Notes: generated from the letters alone by a model not told the origin. Positions 45,731-53,896 are shown, counted from the first letter of the stretch. The stretch: 64,000 nt of DNA from Amycolatopsis sp. (GCF_025464955.1 NZ_JAODNM010000030.1:124001-188000), one strand, 5' to 3'. Numbers and translations are program-made.

Positions 45731-46649
45731 GGCCTTCGCGCTGCGCCGGGGTGAGCCTGTCGAACCTCGTGACCACTGTGTAGGCGCCGGATTCGGTACG
45801 TCGTACGGCAAACGGGTCGGCGATCTTCGGCGCGTCGGCGAGGTCACGCAGCGCGTCTTCGGCCCGGTTCGCCGACCATCCCAAGGCGTTCGCCAACTCC
45901 CTCACACCGAACGGTTCGGCGGCCTCGACCAGCGCCGCGAGGACAGTGAGCGCGTCGCTGGCGTCGGCGACGGAGATGCCGCCGGTCATGTCCTGCACCA
46001 GCTGAGTGAAGAACTCGCCCATCTCGCGCACCCGGACGCCGGCCGGCGTGGCCGCACCGAGCGCTTCGGCGCCGAGGCGGGCGACGTCCGCCCAGGTGCC
46101 GTTCATCCGGGCGCTCGACGTCCACGCCCGGGTCCAGACGTCGTCGTCGATGAAGTACCGCTCTCGCCGCCGAGGCCCGCGCTCCCGCCGGATCAGGTCC
46201 TGGCTTTCGAGGTAGGCGACGGCTTTGGAGATCGACGCCGGGCTGACCCGCAGCCGGTCGGCCAGTTCGGCAGCGGTGAGGCTGCCGGAGTCGGTGACGT
46301 ACAGACAGGCAGTCAGCCGGGCCACCATCCGCGGAAGCCCGGTATCGACGATCACCGCGGCGAACTGATCCTCGAACGCGCGCACCGCATCGGGATCCCG
46401 CCCGTAGGCGACCTCGGCGGCCGGCGGCGCCGGAGTGTCGATCAGCCGGTGCCGACGAGCGCGCCGCACGGTCTCGTGGTGTGCGTAGTCCGCCCGGTAG
46501 CCGGCCGGGCCGCCGTTGCGGGTCACCTCGCGACTGACGGTCGACGTGGGCCGATCGATTCGCCTGGCCACCTCGGCGTACCCGAGCCCTTCTGCCATCC
46601 CCGAGGCGATGCGCCGACGGTCTTCGTAGCTCAGTCTGCCTCCCGGCAT
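45660..46649 (-). CDS. Regulator combining IS30-type HTH_38 with a MarR-like domain
   Basis: The 329-residue protein has an N-terminal HTH_38 segment (about 5-48, RLSYEDRRRIASGMAEGLG, then TVSREVTRNGG) like that of IS30 transposases, and a GbsR/MarR-like winged helix (about 90-190, AAELADRLRVSPASISKAV), followed by a second winged-helix-like region. It is not a transposase, since no DDE domain follows. The ATG at 46649 fits the HTH_38 start. The last 71 bases overlap the end of the convergent CoA-transferase gene. The palindrome TCATTGCAATGA upstream is its likely operator. Confidence 0.82.
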   Translation of the reverse strand: MPGGRLSYEDRRRIASGMAEGLGYAEVARRIDRPTSTVSREVTRNGGPAGYRADYAHHETVRRARRHRLIDTPAPPAAEVAYGRDPDAVRAFEDQFAAVIVDTGLPRMVARLTACLYVTDSGSLTAAELADRLRVSPASISKAVAYLESQDLIRRERGPRRRERYFIDDDVWTRAWTSSARMNGTWADVARLGAEALGAATPAGVRVREMGEFFTQLVQDMTGGISVADASDALTVLAALVEAAEPFGVRELANALGWSANRAEDALRDLADAPKIADPFAVRRTESGAYTVVTRFDRLTPAQREGLSAGSRTSGPRRSAGRGAAGERS

Positions 46650-46750
46650 CCGTCCCCGCCTTCGGTCTCGTCGATGGTCGGTGTCCAGTGTGCGTTCGCT
46701 CGACGCGCAGTGCAATGACCCAACGACATATGCGTGCATTCACGGTCAGC

Positions 46751-46762
46751 TCATTGCAATGA
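46751..46762. promoter_or_regulatory. Palindromic operator candidate TCATTGCAATGA
   Basis: A perfect 12-base palindrome lies 102 bases upstream of the HTH_38-MarR start and 112 bases before the P450 start. A second TGCAATGA half-site occurs at about 46712. It is suited to control both divergent genes. Confidence 0.5.
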
Positions 46763-46873
46763 AACGCCTAAAAGTGCCTCCATAGAGGGAAAAAGTCGCA
46801 CACTTATGTTGACCGACTGGGAAACCAGTTTTAGCGTCGAAGTTGTCCGAAGAACTGCGAAGGGGGAACCGGC

Positions 46874-48070
46874 ATGACGAAATCACTGCCCGAGGCCGCA
46901 CCGCTGCCGACCGAGCACCCGCCCGGATGTCCGTTCGATCCGCCCGCGGAGCTGACCCGGTTACGCGAGGAAAACCCCGTCAGCGCATTGGCCTACGACG
47001 ACGGGCACGAGGGGTGGCTGGTCACCAGCCGCACGCTGGTACGCGCGGTACTCGCCGACAAACGGTTCAGCGCCCGGCTCGAACTCATGCGGAACCCGTT
47101 CCCCGGCACCGCCTCCGGAGACCTTCCGCCGGCCCAGCCCGGGGACCTCACCGGCGTCGACGCCCCCGAACACACCCGCTACCGGCGGCTGCTGATCGGG
47201 CAGTTCACTGTCCGGCGCATGCGTCAACTCACCGCGCGCCTCGAGGAGATCACCCACCAGCACCTGGACGCCATGGAGCGGCAAGGTTCGTCGGCCGATT
47301 TGGTAACGGCGTTCGCGCATCCGGTCCCGGCGCTGATGATCTGCGAACTGCTCGGAGTGCCCTATGCCAGCCGCGAGAAGTTCCAGAAGCACGCGGCGGT
47401 GCTGGCCGGATCCGGTCAAGAGGTGTTCGAAGCCTTCGCCGCACTCCGGGAATTCGTCGTGGAACTGGTGCGGGCGAAACGGGCCGAGCCGACCGACGAC
47501 CTGCTCAGCGACCTGACCACCACCGACCTCACTGACGAGGAGCTGACCAACATCGGGGTGCTGCTGCTCGGGGCCGGCCTCGAAACCACGGCCAACGTGA
47601 TCGCGCTCGGCACGTTCGCGCTGTTACGCCACCCCGGCCAGTTCGCTCTGCTGCGTGATGAACCCGACCTGGCCGACCAGGCGGTCGAGGAGTTGCTGCG
47701 CTACCTCAGCGTGGTTCCCCTCACTGTCCGCACCGCGCTGGAGGACGTCGAACTGGGCGGTCAGCTGATCAAGAGCGGTGACACCGTCAGCGTGTCGTTG
47801 GCGGCGGCGAACCGTGACCCGGCGCAGTTCCCCGACCCCGATTCCCTCGACATCCGACGAGCGTCCGGCGGGCAGGTGGCGTTCGGCCACGGTATCCACC
47901 AGTGCCTCGGGCAGCAGCTCGCGCGCGTCGAACTACGGGTCGCGCTTCCCGCGTTGCTGCGCCGGTTCCCGACGCTGCGCTTGGCCGTCCCGCCCGAGGA
48001 CGTCTCGCTGGGCGAAAACCTGATGATCCGCGGTCTGCAACAACTTCCGGTCGCCTGGGACGCCCTGTGA
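46874..48070 (+). CDS. Cytochrome P450
   Basis: The 398-residue soluble bacterial P450 has the I-helix motif GAGLETTAN, the K-helix ExxR in EELLR and the heme-binding FGHGIHQCLGQ with ligand Cys344. It resembles actinomycete CYP105/107-type hydroxylases. No ferredoxin or reductase gene is adjacent, so it must use partners encoded elsewhere. An AAGGGGG ribosome binding site precedes the ATG. Control by the divergent HTH_38-MarR regulator is likely from position. The substrate is unknown. Confidence 0.94.
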   Translation: MTKSLPEAAPLPTEHPPGCPFDPPAELTRLREENPVSALAYDDGHEGWLVTSRTLVRAVLADKRFSARLELMRNPFPGTASGDLPPAQPGDLTGVDAPEHTRYRRLLIGQFTVRRMRQLTARLEEITHQHLDAMERQGSSADLVTAFAHPVPALMICELLGVPYASREKFQKHAAVLAGSGQEVFEAFAALREFVVELVRAKRAEPTDDLLSDLTTTDLTDEELTNIGVLLLGAGLETTANVIALGTFALLRHPGQFALLRDEPDLADQAVEELLRYLSVVPLTVRTALEDVELGGQLIKSGDTVSVSLAAANRDPAQFPDPDSLDIRRASGGQVAFGHGIHQCLGQQLARVELRVALPALLRRFPTLRLAVPPEDVSLGENLMIRGLQQLPVAWDAL

Positions 48071-48098
48071 CGCGCGAGTCCCGCCGAGCACGAGGACA

Positions 48099-48118
48099 GC
48101 AACTCGCCGTCGAGTTGC
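48099..48118. repeat. Dispersed palindrome, copy 5
   Basis: GCAACTCGCCGTCGAGTTGC is followed by GATGCTTAG and GCAACGA, the same extension as copy 1. It lies between the convergent P450 and MarR genes. Confidence 0.8.
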
Positions 48119-48140
48119 GATGCTTAGCGTGCGCAACGAC

Positions 48141-48162
48141 CCCACAAAAGCGCGAAAGTGGG
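48141..48162. terminator. Hairpin between the P450 and MarR genes
   Basis: CCCAC, loop AAAAGCGCGAAA, GTGGG. The 12-base A-rich loop matches that of the hairpin at 38635. It follows repeat copy 5 directly and precedes the MarR stop by 18 bases, so it may end transcription from both sides. Confidence 0.55.
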
Positions 48163-48179
48163 ACGTCGGGAGCGAGGGG

Positions 48180-48629
48180 TCAGGCCTGGTTGGCGGGCGT
48201 GAGGTGGTGTTCGGCGATGGCCGCGTTGTAGCGGGCGAACGATTCGCCGATCACCCGCAGCTCGTCCTCACCGCAGCCGGCGAACATCTCCTCGAGGCTT
48301 TCCCGGCGGCGGCGGTGGACGGTTTCCGCGCGCCGGCGCCCTTCTTTGGTCGCGGTGATGACGCTGCGCCGCCGGTCTGTCGGGGCTGGGGCCCGGTCGA
48401 CCAGGCCGCCGCCGGTCATCGCGGACACCTGCCTGCCGACGGTGGACGGATCGAGCCCGAGCGTGGCGGCAAGGGTGTTGATGTCGGCGGCTCCTTTCGC
48501 TTCCAGCGTCCGGATCAGGAGGTAGCCCGCGCGGTCGAGCTCGTCGTAGATGTCGGTGCGGCGGCTCAGCAGTTCGAAGTTCCGCACCAAGATCGCGGAG
48601 TGGACCTCGATGAGATCGATCGCGTCCAT
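48180..48629 (-). CDS. MarR family transcriptional regulator
   Basis: The 149-residue protein has a winged helix (about 45-105, ADINTLAATLGLDPSTVGRQVSAM and the wing APTDRRRSVITAT) between dimerisation helices. Members repress efflux or degradation genes and are released by phenolic ligands. It is divergent from the FUSC-repeat gene, with a 9-base inverted repeat between them, so control of that exporter-like gene is likely. Confidence 0.94.
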   Translation of the reverse strand: MDAIDLIEVHSAILVRNFELLSRRTDIYDELDRAGYLLIRTLEAKGAADINTLAATLGLDPSTVGRQVSAMTGGGLVDRAPAPTDRRRSVITATKEGRRRAETVHRRRRESLEEMFAGCGEDELRVIGESFARYNAAIAEHHLTPANQA

Positions 48630-48648
48630 GTCCAGCCAGCCCCTTCAG

Positions 48649-48682
48649 CGGTATGATACCGGTAGATGTCGGCATCATACCG
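48649..48682. promoter_or_regulatory. MarR operator candidate
   Basis: CGGTATGAT (48649-48657) and ATCATACCG (48674-48682) are perfect 9-base inverted arms 16 bases apart; GGTATGATACC inside the left arm is itself a dyad. It lies between the divergent MarR and FUSC genes, 20 and 31 bases from their starts. Confidence 0.75.
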
Positions 48683-48713
48683 ATATCTCGCCGAACCACT
48701 GAGACGGGGGACG

Positions 48714-51665
48714 ATGAGCGGGTCGTCGGATTTCCTACGACGCCTCCGGGACCGGGCGCTGGCCTCGGACCCGGGATTGACCAGGTTGCAGACGGCGACG
48801 TCGGCGGTGGTGGGCATGGCCACCGCCCTCGGTGTCGAGTACACCTACGCGCATTTCACGCACGCGGGTGCGCAGGGCACTCTGATCGCGATGCTGCTGG
48901 GCGCGGTGACGGCCATGATGGGCTCGATGGCGCTGAGCGGCACCGGCGTCTGGCTGAAGGTGCGCACCGCGGTGTTCTTCCCGGTCGCGATGGGACTCGG
49001 GATGCTCGCCGGGATCGCGGTGGGCGGGAACACCGATCTGATGCTCACGGTGTTCGTCGTCGTGATGTTCCTGGCGGTGTTCGTCCGCCGCTTCGGGGTC
49101 GCGTTCTTCTTCTACGGCTTCATGATCTGGATGGGCTACTTCTTCGCTGCATTCATGCACGCGACTCTGACGACGTTCCCGTCGCTGCTGGCGGAGATCG
49201 CGATCGCCACCGCGTGGGTGCTGCTGCTGTCCATCACCGTGTTGCGCACCAGCCCGAAGAACACCCTTCGCCGGACTCGCCGGGCCTTCAAGGTCAGGTC
49301 CAGGATGGTCGCCCGCGCGTGTGCCGGCCTGCTCGAGGCCGAGGTGACCGACCCCGGCCAGGTCAAGCGCTGGCAGAGCAGGATCCGGGCGGCCCAGACC
49401 CGGCTCGCGGAATCCGCGTTGATGATCGAGGCCTGGTCCGCCGAACTGCCGACGCTGCCCGGCGGGTTTTCGCCCTCGTCGTTGCGACGCATGATCCTGG
49501 ACGCCCAACTCGCCATCGACGGGCTGGTTACCGCGACCGAAGGCCTGCGCGGTGCCGACACGCGACTTCAGGTAGAAGCGGCCCGCATCCTCGGGTTGTT
49601 CGGCGCCGGTGACTACGTCGCGGCCGACCGCGCCGCCCGTCGCCTGCTCACCAAGCCGGGCCGCAACCAGTCCGACTCCCGGAGACTGGTCTGCGCGATA
49701 GCGGAGTACGTCGCGCTCATCGAGCGCGCCGACGACCCACGGCCCTCCGACGACTTCGAACCGGCCGTGACCCTCGCACTGGGCAACCTCCCCGGCTCCG
49801 TGTCGGCGGCCGGAGACGTCAAGCCGCGCGGCGGTTCCTGGAATCCGTTGCTGCGGCTTTCGCTGACCAGCAGGCAAGCCGTGCAGGTCGCGGTGGCCGG
49901 CGCACTGGCGATCGTGGCGGGCCGCGAGTTGTCCGAAGCCCGCTACTACTGGGCGGTGATCGCCGCCTTCGTCGCGTTCACCGGCACCGCGACCCGGTCG
50001 GAGGTGTTCATCAAGGCAACCAACCGCGTGGTGGGTACCCTCGTCGGCCTCGGCGCCGGCATCGGATTGGCCCACCTGACCGCCGGCAGCACCACCTGGG
50101 TACTCGTGGTGATCGTCGGCGCGATGTTCTGCGGGTTCTACCTGCAGCGCCTTTCTTACGCCTACATGATCTTCTTCATCACGATCATGGTGTCCCAGCT
50201 CTACAGCGCGCTGCACGAGTTCTCCGCGGGACTGCTCGTGCTGCGGCTGGAGGAAACCGCGCTCGGTGCGACCATCGGGATCGTGGTGGCGTTGCTGCTG
50301 ACGCCGTTGAGCACCAGGGACACCGTGTCCACAGTGGAATCCACCTTCCTCGGCACGCTCGCCGAGCTGCTGCGCGCGGCCGGTGACCGGATCGAGAACG
50401 GCGGGCACGAACCCGACCTCGACGCGCGCACCCGCAGCCTGGACAACGGACTCCGCCAACTGCTGCTGGTTGCCGCGCCGCTGGTGGGCGCGCTGCCGTG
50501 GGGTAGTGGCTCGCGCCGGACCCGACACCGGCTGACGCTTTACAGCGGTATCGCCGGGCACACTCGCGGGCTGGCCGGAACCCTGCGCCGGCGTCCCACG
50601 ATCGAACACGCCCTCGCGGTCCCGTGCCGCGCGCTGGCCGAAGCGGTCACGGCCCTGGCTGAAGGCCCCAAGGAGACCGCGCTGGCCCAGCTGGGTGCTG
50701 CCGAGCTGGCGCTGGCGCAACCGTGGACACCCGACGCTGAACGGGTCTGGCAGGAGCTGGTCAACCTGCGTCAGCTGCTGTACGAACTCGCCACCGGCAA
50801 CGCGGAAGTCCCCATCGACGAGAAGGACGAGAACGAGGTACCGCTGACTCCGGTCGCACAGGTCGTACCGACGTCTCAGACCGGCTTGGGCGGGATCCGG
50901 ATCCGCGGGTTCGTCCGCGCCGCGGACGGCAGCGGCGTCGACCGGGCCGTGCTCACCCTGATCGACCGGCGCGGACGGCAGGTCGCCCGCGGGGTGTCCC
51001 GGGCCGACGGCCGATACCGGGTCGAAGCACCGCGAGCGGGCACGTTCGTACTGATCACCGCGGCCGAGGCGCACCGGCCGTCCGCGTCGACGGTCACCGT
51101 CCGCAAAGCGGCCGGCACGGTGGTGGTCGACGTCCTGCTGTCCGACTCGGGCGGGCTGGTCGGCACCGTAACCTCCGGGGCCGACGGCACCGCCGTGGAA
51201 GGCGCCCTGACCACGCTGACCGACTCCCAGGGCATGGTCGCGGGCTCCCGGCGTACCGGTGCCGAAGGGGCCTATGCGTTCAGCGCGCTCGACGACGGCG
51301 ACTACACCCTCGTCGTCAAGGCCGCGTCCCATCAGCCCGCGGCGAGGACGGTCACGGTCACCGCCGGCGGCGACACCCGCGAGGACGTCGCACTGACCGG
51401 AGTGACCCGCCTGTCCGGCGTCGTCACCGCGGGCCCGGACGCCCACCCGGCGAGCCGGGTCCGGATCACCCTGCTCGACGCCGCGGGCGCGGTGGTGGCG
51501 CTGACCGACACAGACGACGCGGGCCGGTACACCTTCGAGGGCCTGCCAGAAGGCCGCTACACCACCCTCGCCCGCGGATACCCGCCCGCGGTCAGCACGC
51601 TGCACCTGAGCTCGGAGGGGCACCCGCTGCGCCACGACGTCGAGTTGAAGCACTCGGCGGGTTAG
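48714..51665 (+). CDS. FUSC family membrane protein with three C-terminal CarboxypepD_reg-like repeats
   Basis: The 983-residue protein has the duplicated FUSC layout: membrane blocks at about 30-190 and 400-545, with a soluble helical part between. After a linker (about 715-740) come three beta-sandwich repeats of about 80 residues (near 740-820, 822-900 and 902-980), each with a G-xV...G...DG-Y-F/V pattern (ADGRYRVEAP, AEGAYAFSAL, DAGRYTFEGL). This is the carboxypeptidase regulatory-like/CnaB-like fold. The ATG at 48714 has GGGGGA upstream and aligns with the paralogue at 12768. It is probably an exporter regulated by the divergent MarR; the substrate is unknown. Confidence 0.88.
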   Translation: MSGSSDFLRRLRDRALASDPGLTRLQTATSAVVGMATALGVEYTYAHFTHAGAQGTLIAMLLGAVTAMMGSMALSGTGVWLKVRTAVFFPVAMGLGMLAGIAVGGNTDLMLTVFVVVMFLAVFVRRFGVAFFFYGFMIWMGYFFAAFMHATLTTFPSLLAEIAIATAWVLLLSITVLRTSPKNTLRRTRRAFKVRSRMVARACAGLLEAEVTDPGQVKRWQSRIRAAQTRLAESALMIEAWSAELPTLPGGFSPSSLRRMILDAQLAIDGLVTATEGLRGADTRLQVEAARILGLFGAGDYVAADRAARRLLTKPGRNQSDSRRLVCAIAEYVALIERADDPRPSDDFEPAVTLALGNLPGSVSAAGDVKPRGGSWNPLLRLSLTSRQAVQVAVAGALAIVAGRELSEARYYWAVIAAFVAFTGTATRSEVFIKATNRVVGTLVGLGAGIGLAHLTAGSTTWVLVVIVGAMFCGFYLQRLSYAYMIFFITIMVSQLYSALHEFSAGLLVLRLEETALGATIGIVVALLLTPLSTRDTVSTVESTFLGTLAELLRAAGDRIENGGHEPDLDARTRSLDNGLRQLLLVAAPLVGALPWGSGSRRTRHRLTLYSGIAGHTRGLAGTLRRRPTIEHALAVPCRALAEAVTALAEGPKETALAQLGAAELALAQPWTPDAERVWQELVNLRQLLYELATGNAEVPIDEKDENEVPLTPVAQVVPTSQTGLGGIRIRGFVRAADGSGVDRAVLTLIDRRGRQVARGVSRADGRYRVEAPRAGTFVLITAAEAHRPSASTVTVRKAAGTVVVDVLLSDSGGLVGTVTSGADGTAVEGALTTLTDSQGMVAGSRRTGAEGAYAFSALDDGDYTLVVKAASHQPAARTVTVTAGGDTREDVALTGVTRLSGVVTAGPDAHPASRVRITLLDAAGAVVALTDTDDAGRYTFEGLPEGRYTTLARGYPPAVSTLHLSSEGHPLRHDVELKHSAG

Positions 51666-52096
51666 CGGGGGTGGCGGTTTAGAGCTGCAAGGACGGGGGG
51701 CCGGGGGCGAACGTCGTGCGCGACGACGGCCTCTCGCGTGGCGTGTGTCCCATTCGCAACGCGAGTCGCAGGAGTCCCAGCTTCAAGCCCTCGGGGCAAC
51801 GTCGTGGGGCTGATGGGGCAGTGGGTGCTGTTGTGGCGTTGCGGCCGGCGCGCCAGCGACTCGGGGGACGTTTAGTACAAATCTTTTGTATCGGGGGACG
51901 TTTCGTACACAACGGCACCGGATCGGCCAACCCCACCAGCCCCACCGACCTGGGACTCCGATCCGGTCCACGAACCCCGGCCGCCCCAGTCCCTGCTGCC
52001 TTAGACCAGACCCCGACACGACGTACTGGACTCGCCGGTTCAAACGTGGCACGATAAAAATGGACTGGGAAGTCCAAATTACAGGGAGGGCTCGAA
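51666..52096. other. Intergenic region with direct repeats and dyads
   Basis: These 431 bases hold no supported gene. There are two direct repeats, TCGGGGGACGTTTAGTACA (51861-51879) and TCGGGGGACGTTTCGTACA (51891-51909), spaced 30 bases apart. Between them is TACAAATCTTTTGTA (51876-51890), a perfect 6-base-arm dyad. The operator-like dyad at 52061 lies near the end. Confidence 0.6.
52061..52076. promoter_or_regulatory. TetR operator candidate
   Basis: TGGACTGGGAAGTCCA has perfect 6-base arms with a 4-base centre, 20 bases before the TetR gene's GTG. Another TGGACT half-site occurs at about 52027. Autoregulation is likely. Confidence 0.65.
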
Positions 52097-53026
52097 GTGA
52101 CCAGGACGCTGACCCCGAAGGGAATGGCCACCCGGCAGCGAATTCTCGAAGGAGCCGCCGCCGAAATCCGCGAACGCGGGGTCGTCGACACCACGTTGGA
52201 CGACGTCCGGAACCGGACCGGCACGAGCAAGAGTCAGCTGTTCCACTACTTTCCCGACGGCAAAGAGCAACTGCTCCTCGCTGTAGCGGGCTTCGAAGCC
52301 GAGCGGGTGCTCACCGACCAGCAACCGCAGCTGAGCAACCTGACGTCGTGGCGTGCCTGGCAGGAGTGGCGCGACACGGTCATCGAGCGCTACCGGAAGC
52401 AGGGCCTGCACTGCCCGCTGAGCATGCTGATGTCGCAGATCGGACGCAGCACCCCGGGAGCCCAAGCCGTCGTCACCGGTCTGCTCACCCGCTGGGAGGA
52501 CGAAATCGCCGCCGGCATCCGCGACATGCAGCGCCAGGGCAAGGTCGGCGCGCACGTAGACAGCGACCAGTCGGCGGCCGCGCTGCTGGCCGGTATCCAG
52601 GGCGGGGTGATGATCATGCTCTCCACCGGCAGCCTCACCCATCTGGAAGCCGCGCTCGACATCGCCATCGGCCGCCTCCGTGACTCGGGGCGCCCCGAAC
52701 GCTCGTGAACCCTCCGGGCGCCCCGCTCCGTCTTCGACGAGCCCGCCCGGCTCCCAGGCCTGGCCTCGCGAGTCGCGGCCGCGTCGGTAGCAGCCGTCGC
52801 AGCGAGGGCAGGACTCGATGGCTTTGACCAACCGGGCGACGACTTCGACGCGCGGATGCCGGTCCGGATATAGGTCGTCCTCCTGGCACCACGGCACGAG
52901 CCACTGGCACCCCAGATCGGCCAGCTCGGCCTTGCGGTAGAGGTGTAGGAACCCGTCATCCAGGAACTCCCGCGTGGCGAAGTCGCAGGTCTTCGCCCAG
53001 CCCGCGTCACCTATTCGTGTAGCCAT
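52079..53026 (-). CDS. Hypothetical protein with CPRCDGC motif; C-terminal part uncertain
   Basis: Residues 1-90 look real: GWAKTCDFATREFLDDGF, then CQWLVPWCQED, and CPRCDGC suggest a small metal-binding protein of the kind encoded near XRE-DUF5753 genes in actinomycetes. The open frame then runs on for about 210 residues opposite the TetR gene and ends at 52079. That part is probably non-homologous read-through after loss of a stop codon. The gene proper may cover only about 52720-53026. Confidence 0.4.
   Translation of the reverse strand: MATRIGDAGWAKTCDFATREFLDDGFLHLYRKAELADLGCQWLVPWCQEDDLYPDRHPRVEVVARLVKAIESCPRCDGCYRRGRDSRGQAWEPGGLVEDGAGRPEGSRAFGAPRVTEAADGDVERGFQMGEAAGGEHDHHPALDTGQQRGRRLVAVYVRADLALALHVADAGGDFVLPAGEQTGDDGLGSRGAASDLRHQHAQRAVQALLPVALDDRVAPLLPGTPRRQVAQLRLLVGEHPLGFEARYSEEQLLFAVGKVVEQLTLARAGPVPDVVQRGVDDPAFADFGGGSFENSLPGGHSLRGQRPGHFEPSL
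52097..52708 (+). CDS. TetR/AcrR family transcriptional regulator
   Basis: The 203-residue protein has an N-terminal TetR HTH (about 12-58, RILEGAAAEIRERGVVDTTLDDVRNRTGTSKSQLFHYF split over the domain) and a TetR_C-like ligand domain with HCPLSML, as in the LmrA/YxaF-like group. The GTG at 52097 has GGAGGG eight bases upstream. No divergent target gene is adjacent, so besides itself its targets are unknown. Confidence 0.92.
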   Translation: MTRTLTPKGMATRQRILEGAAAEIRERGVVDTTLDDVRNRTGTSKSQLFHYFPDGKEQLLLAVAGFEAERVLTDQQPQLSNLTSWRAWQEWRDTVIERYRKQGLHCPLSMLMSQIGRSTPGAQAVVTGLLTRWEDEIAAGIRDMQRQGKVGAHVDSDQSAAALLAGIQGGVMIMLSTGSLTHLEAALDIAIGRLRDSGRPERS

Positions 53027-53104
53027 TTCCCGCTCCCCGGTCGGCCCGTTGCGGATGTGACCATCCGTGTTCGGCTGTATGCGCTCCGACTAGGACACTC
53101 AGGG

Positions 53105-53753
53105 ATGGCCGCGCCCCTTCGTCGACGAAGACTCGCTCGCACCCCCCCAGGAGCTGCGCGAACGCACTGATCTCAACGTCACGGAAGCAGCCAAGCTCGC
53201 CGGGTTCTCGCAAGCGAAGCTGTCCAGGATCGAGACCGCGCAGATCGCCATCAGCGGCGACGACACGTTCGCCCTGTGCGAGGTACTGGGCGTCGCCGAG
53301 GACGTCACGGACGCGCTGGTGACTCTGGCCCGCCAAGCCAAGCGCCGCGACTGGTGGAAGACGTATCCCAATACGGTCCTGGGGCGGACGACAGACCTGC
53401 TCGAACTGGAAGCCGACGCAGACTCGGTCCACTACTTCACCCTCGACGCCATTCCCGGGCTGCTCCAAACGGAGTCCTACGCGGCGGCGGTGATGCAACA
53501 CGGCTTTCCCCGCGAATCGGCCGACGAACTCGAACAACGAGTTGCTGTACGCATGGCGCGGCAGCAGCACGTCGACCCCGCCCGCGCGGCGTGGCGGAAA
53601 AGCCAAGCGTCTAGCAGCAACAATGCCTGTGTCGAGGTAGCGCTCTCCTCGGACGCGATCGGCATCCGGGACACGAAGGACCGGGCAGCCGGTCACCTGG
53701 TGCTCGCGCCGGGTTCGTGGTCGGCGTTCCTCGAAAAGGCAGCACGCCACTAG
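53105..53753 (+). pseudogene. Decayed XRE-DUF5753 regulator fused to a DUF397 tail
   Basis: ATG 53105 reads MAAPLRRRRLART, then leaves frame at a seven-C run (53142-53148). Removing one C restores ELRERTDLNVTEAAKLAGF, the XRE HTH, which continues through the DUF5753 start (RRDWWKTYP...LDAIPGLLQTESYAAAV). Near 53570, in the middle of DUF5753, the sequence switches without a stop to DPARAAWRKS...CVEVAL...GIRDTKDR...GSWSAFL, a nearly complete DUF397 protein. A deletion of several hundred bases probably joined two neighbouring genes. A 144-residue product from GTG 53319 could still be made. Confidence 0.75.
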
Positions 53754-53764
53754 AAGGCGAACGA

Positions 53765-53803
53765 CAGGGAGCCCCGGCGCCTCGTGAACGCCGGGGCTCC
53801 CTG
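53765..53803. terminator. Terminator hairpin, 15-bp stem
   Basis: CAGGGAGCCCCGGCG pairs with CGCCGGGGCTCCCTG across a 9-base loop, 12 bases after the DUF397-like stop. It is GC-rich and without a T-run, normal for this kind of genome. Confidence 0.85.
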
Positions 53804-53896
53804 CTGTCGGCGGTACCGAGAACGCCAGGTCCGCGCGATCCTCGTTCCTCGCGAGCGGAGCACACGGGAGGCGCCTGACCGCGTTAGCGTGCGGGG

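Noticed and set aside
46557..46649. IS30 transposase remnant
   Set aside because: The IS30-like HTH is part of a complete regulator with MarR-like domains and high-GC codon use; no DDE domain, inverted repeats or target duplication are present.
48735..51653. 972-codon open frame on the minus strand
   Set aside because: Antisense shadow of the FUSC-repeat gene; compositionally biased, no family motifs.
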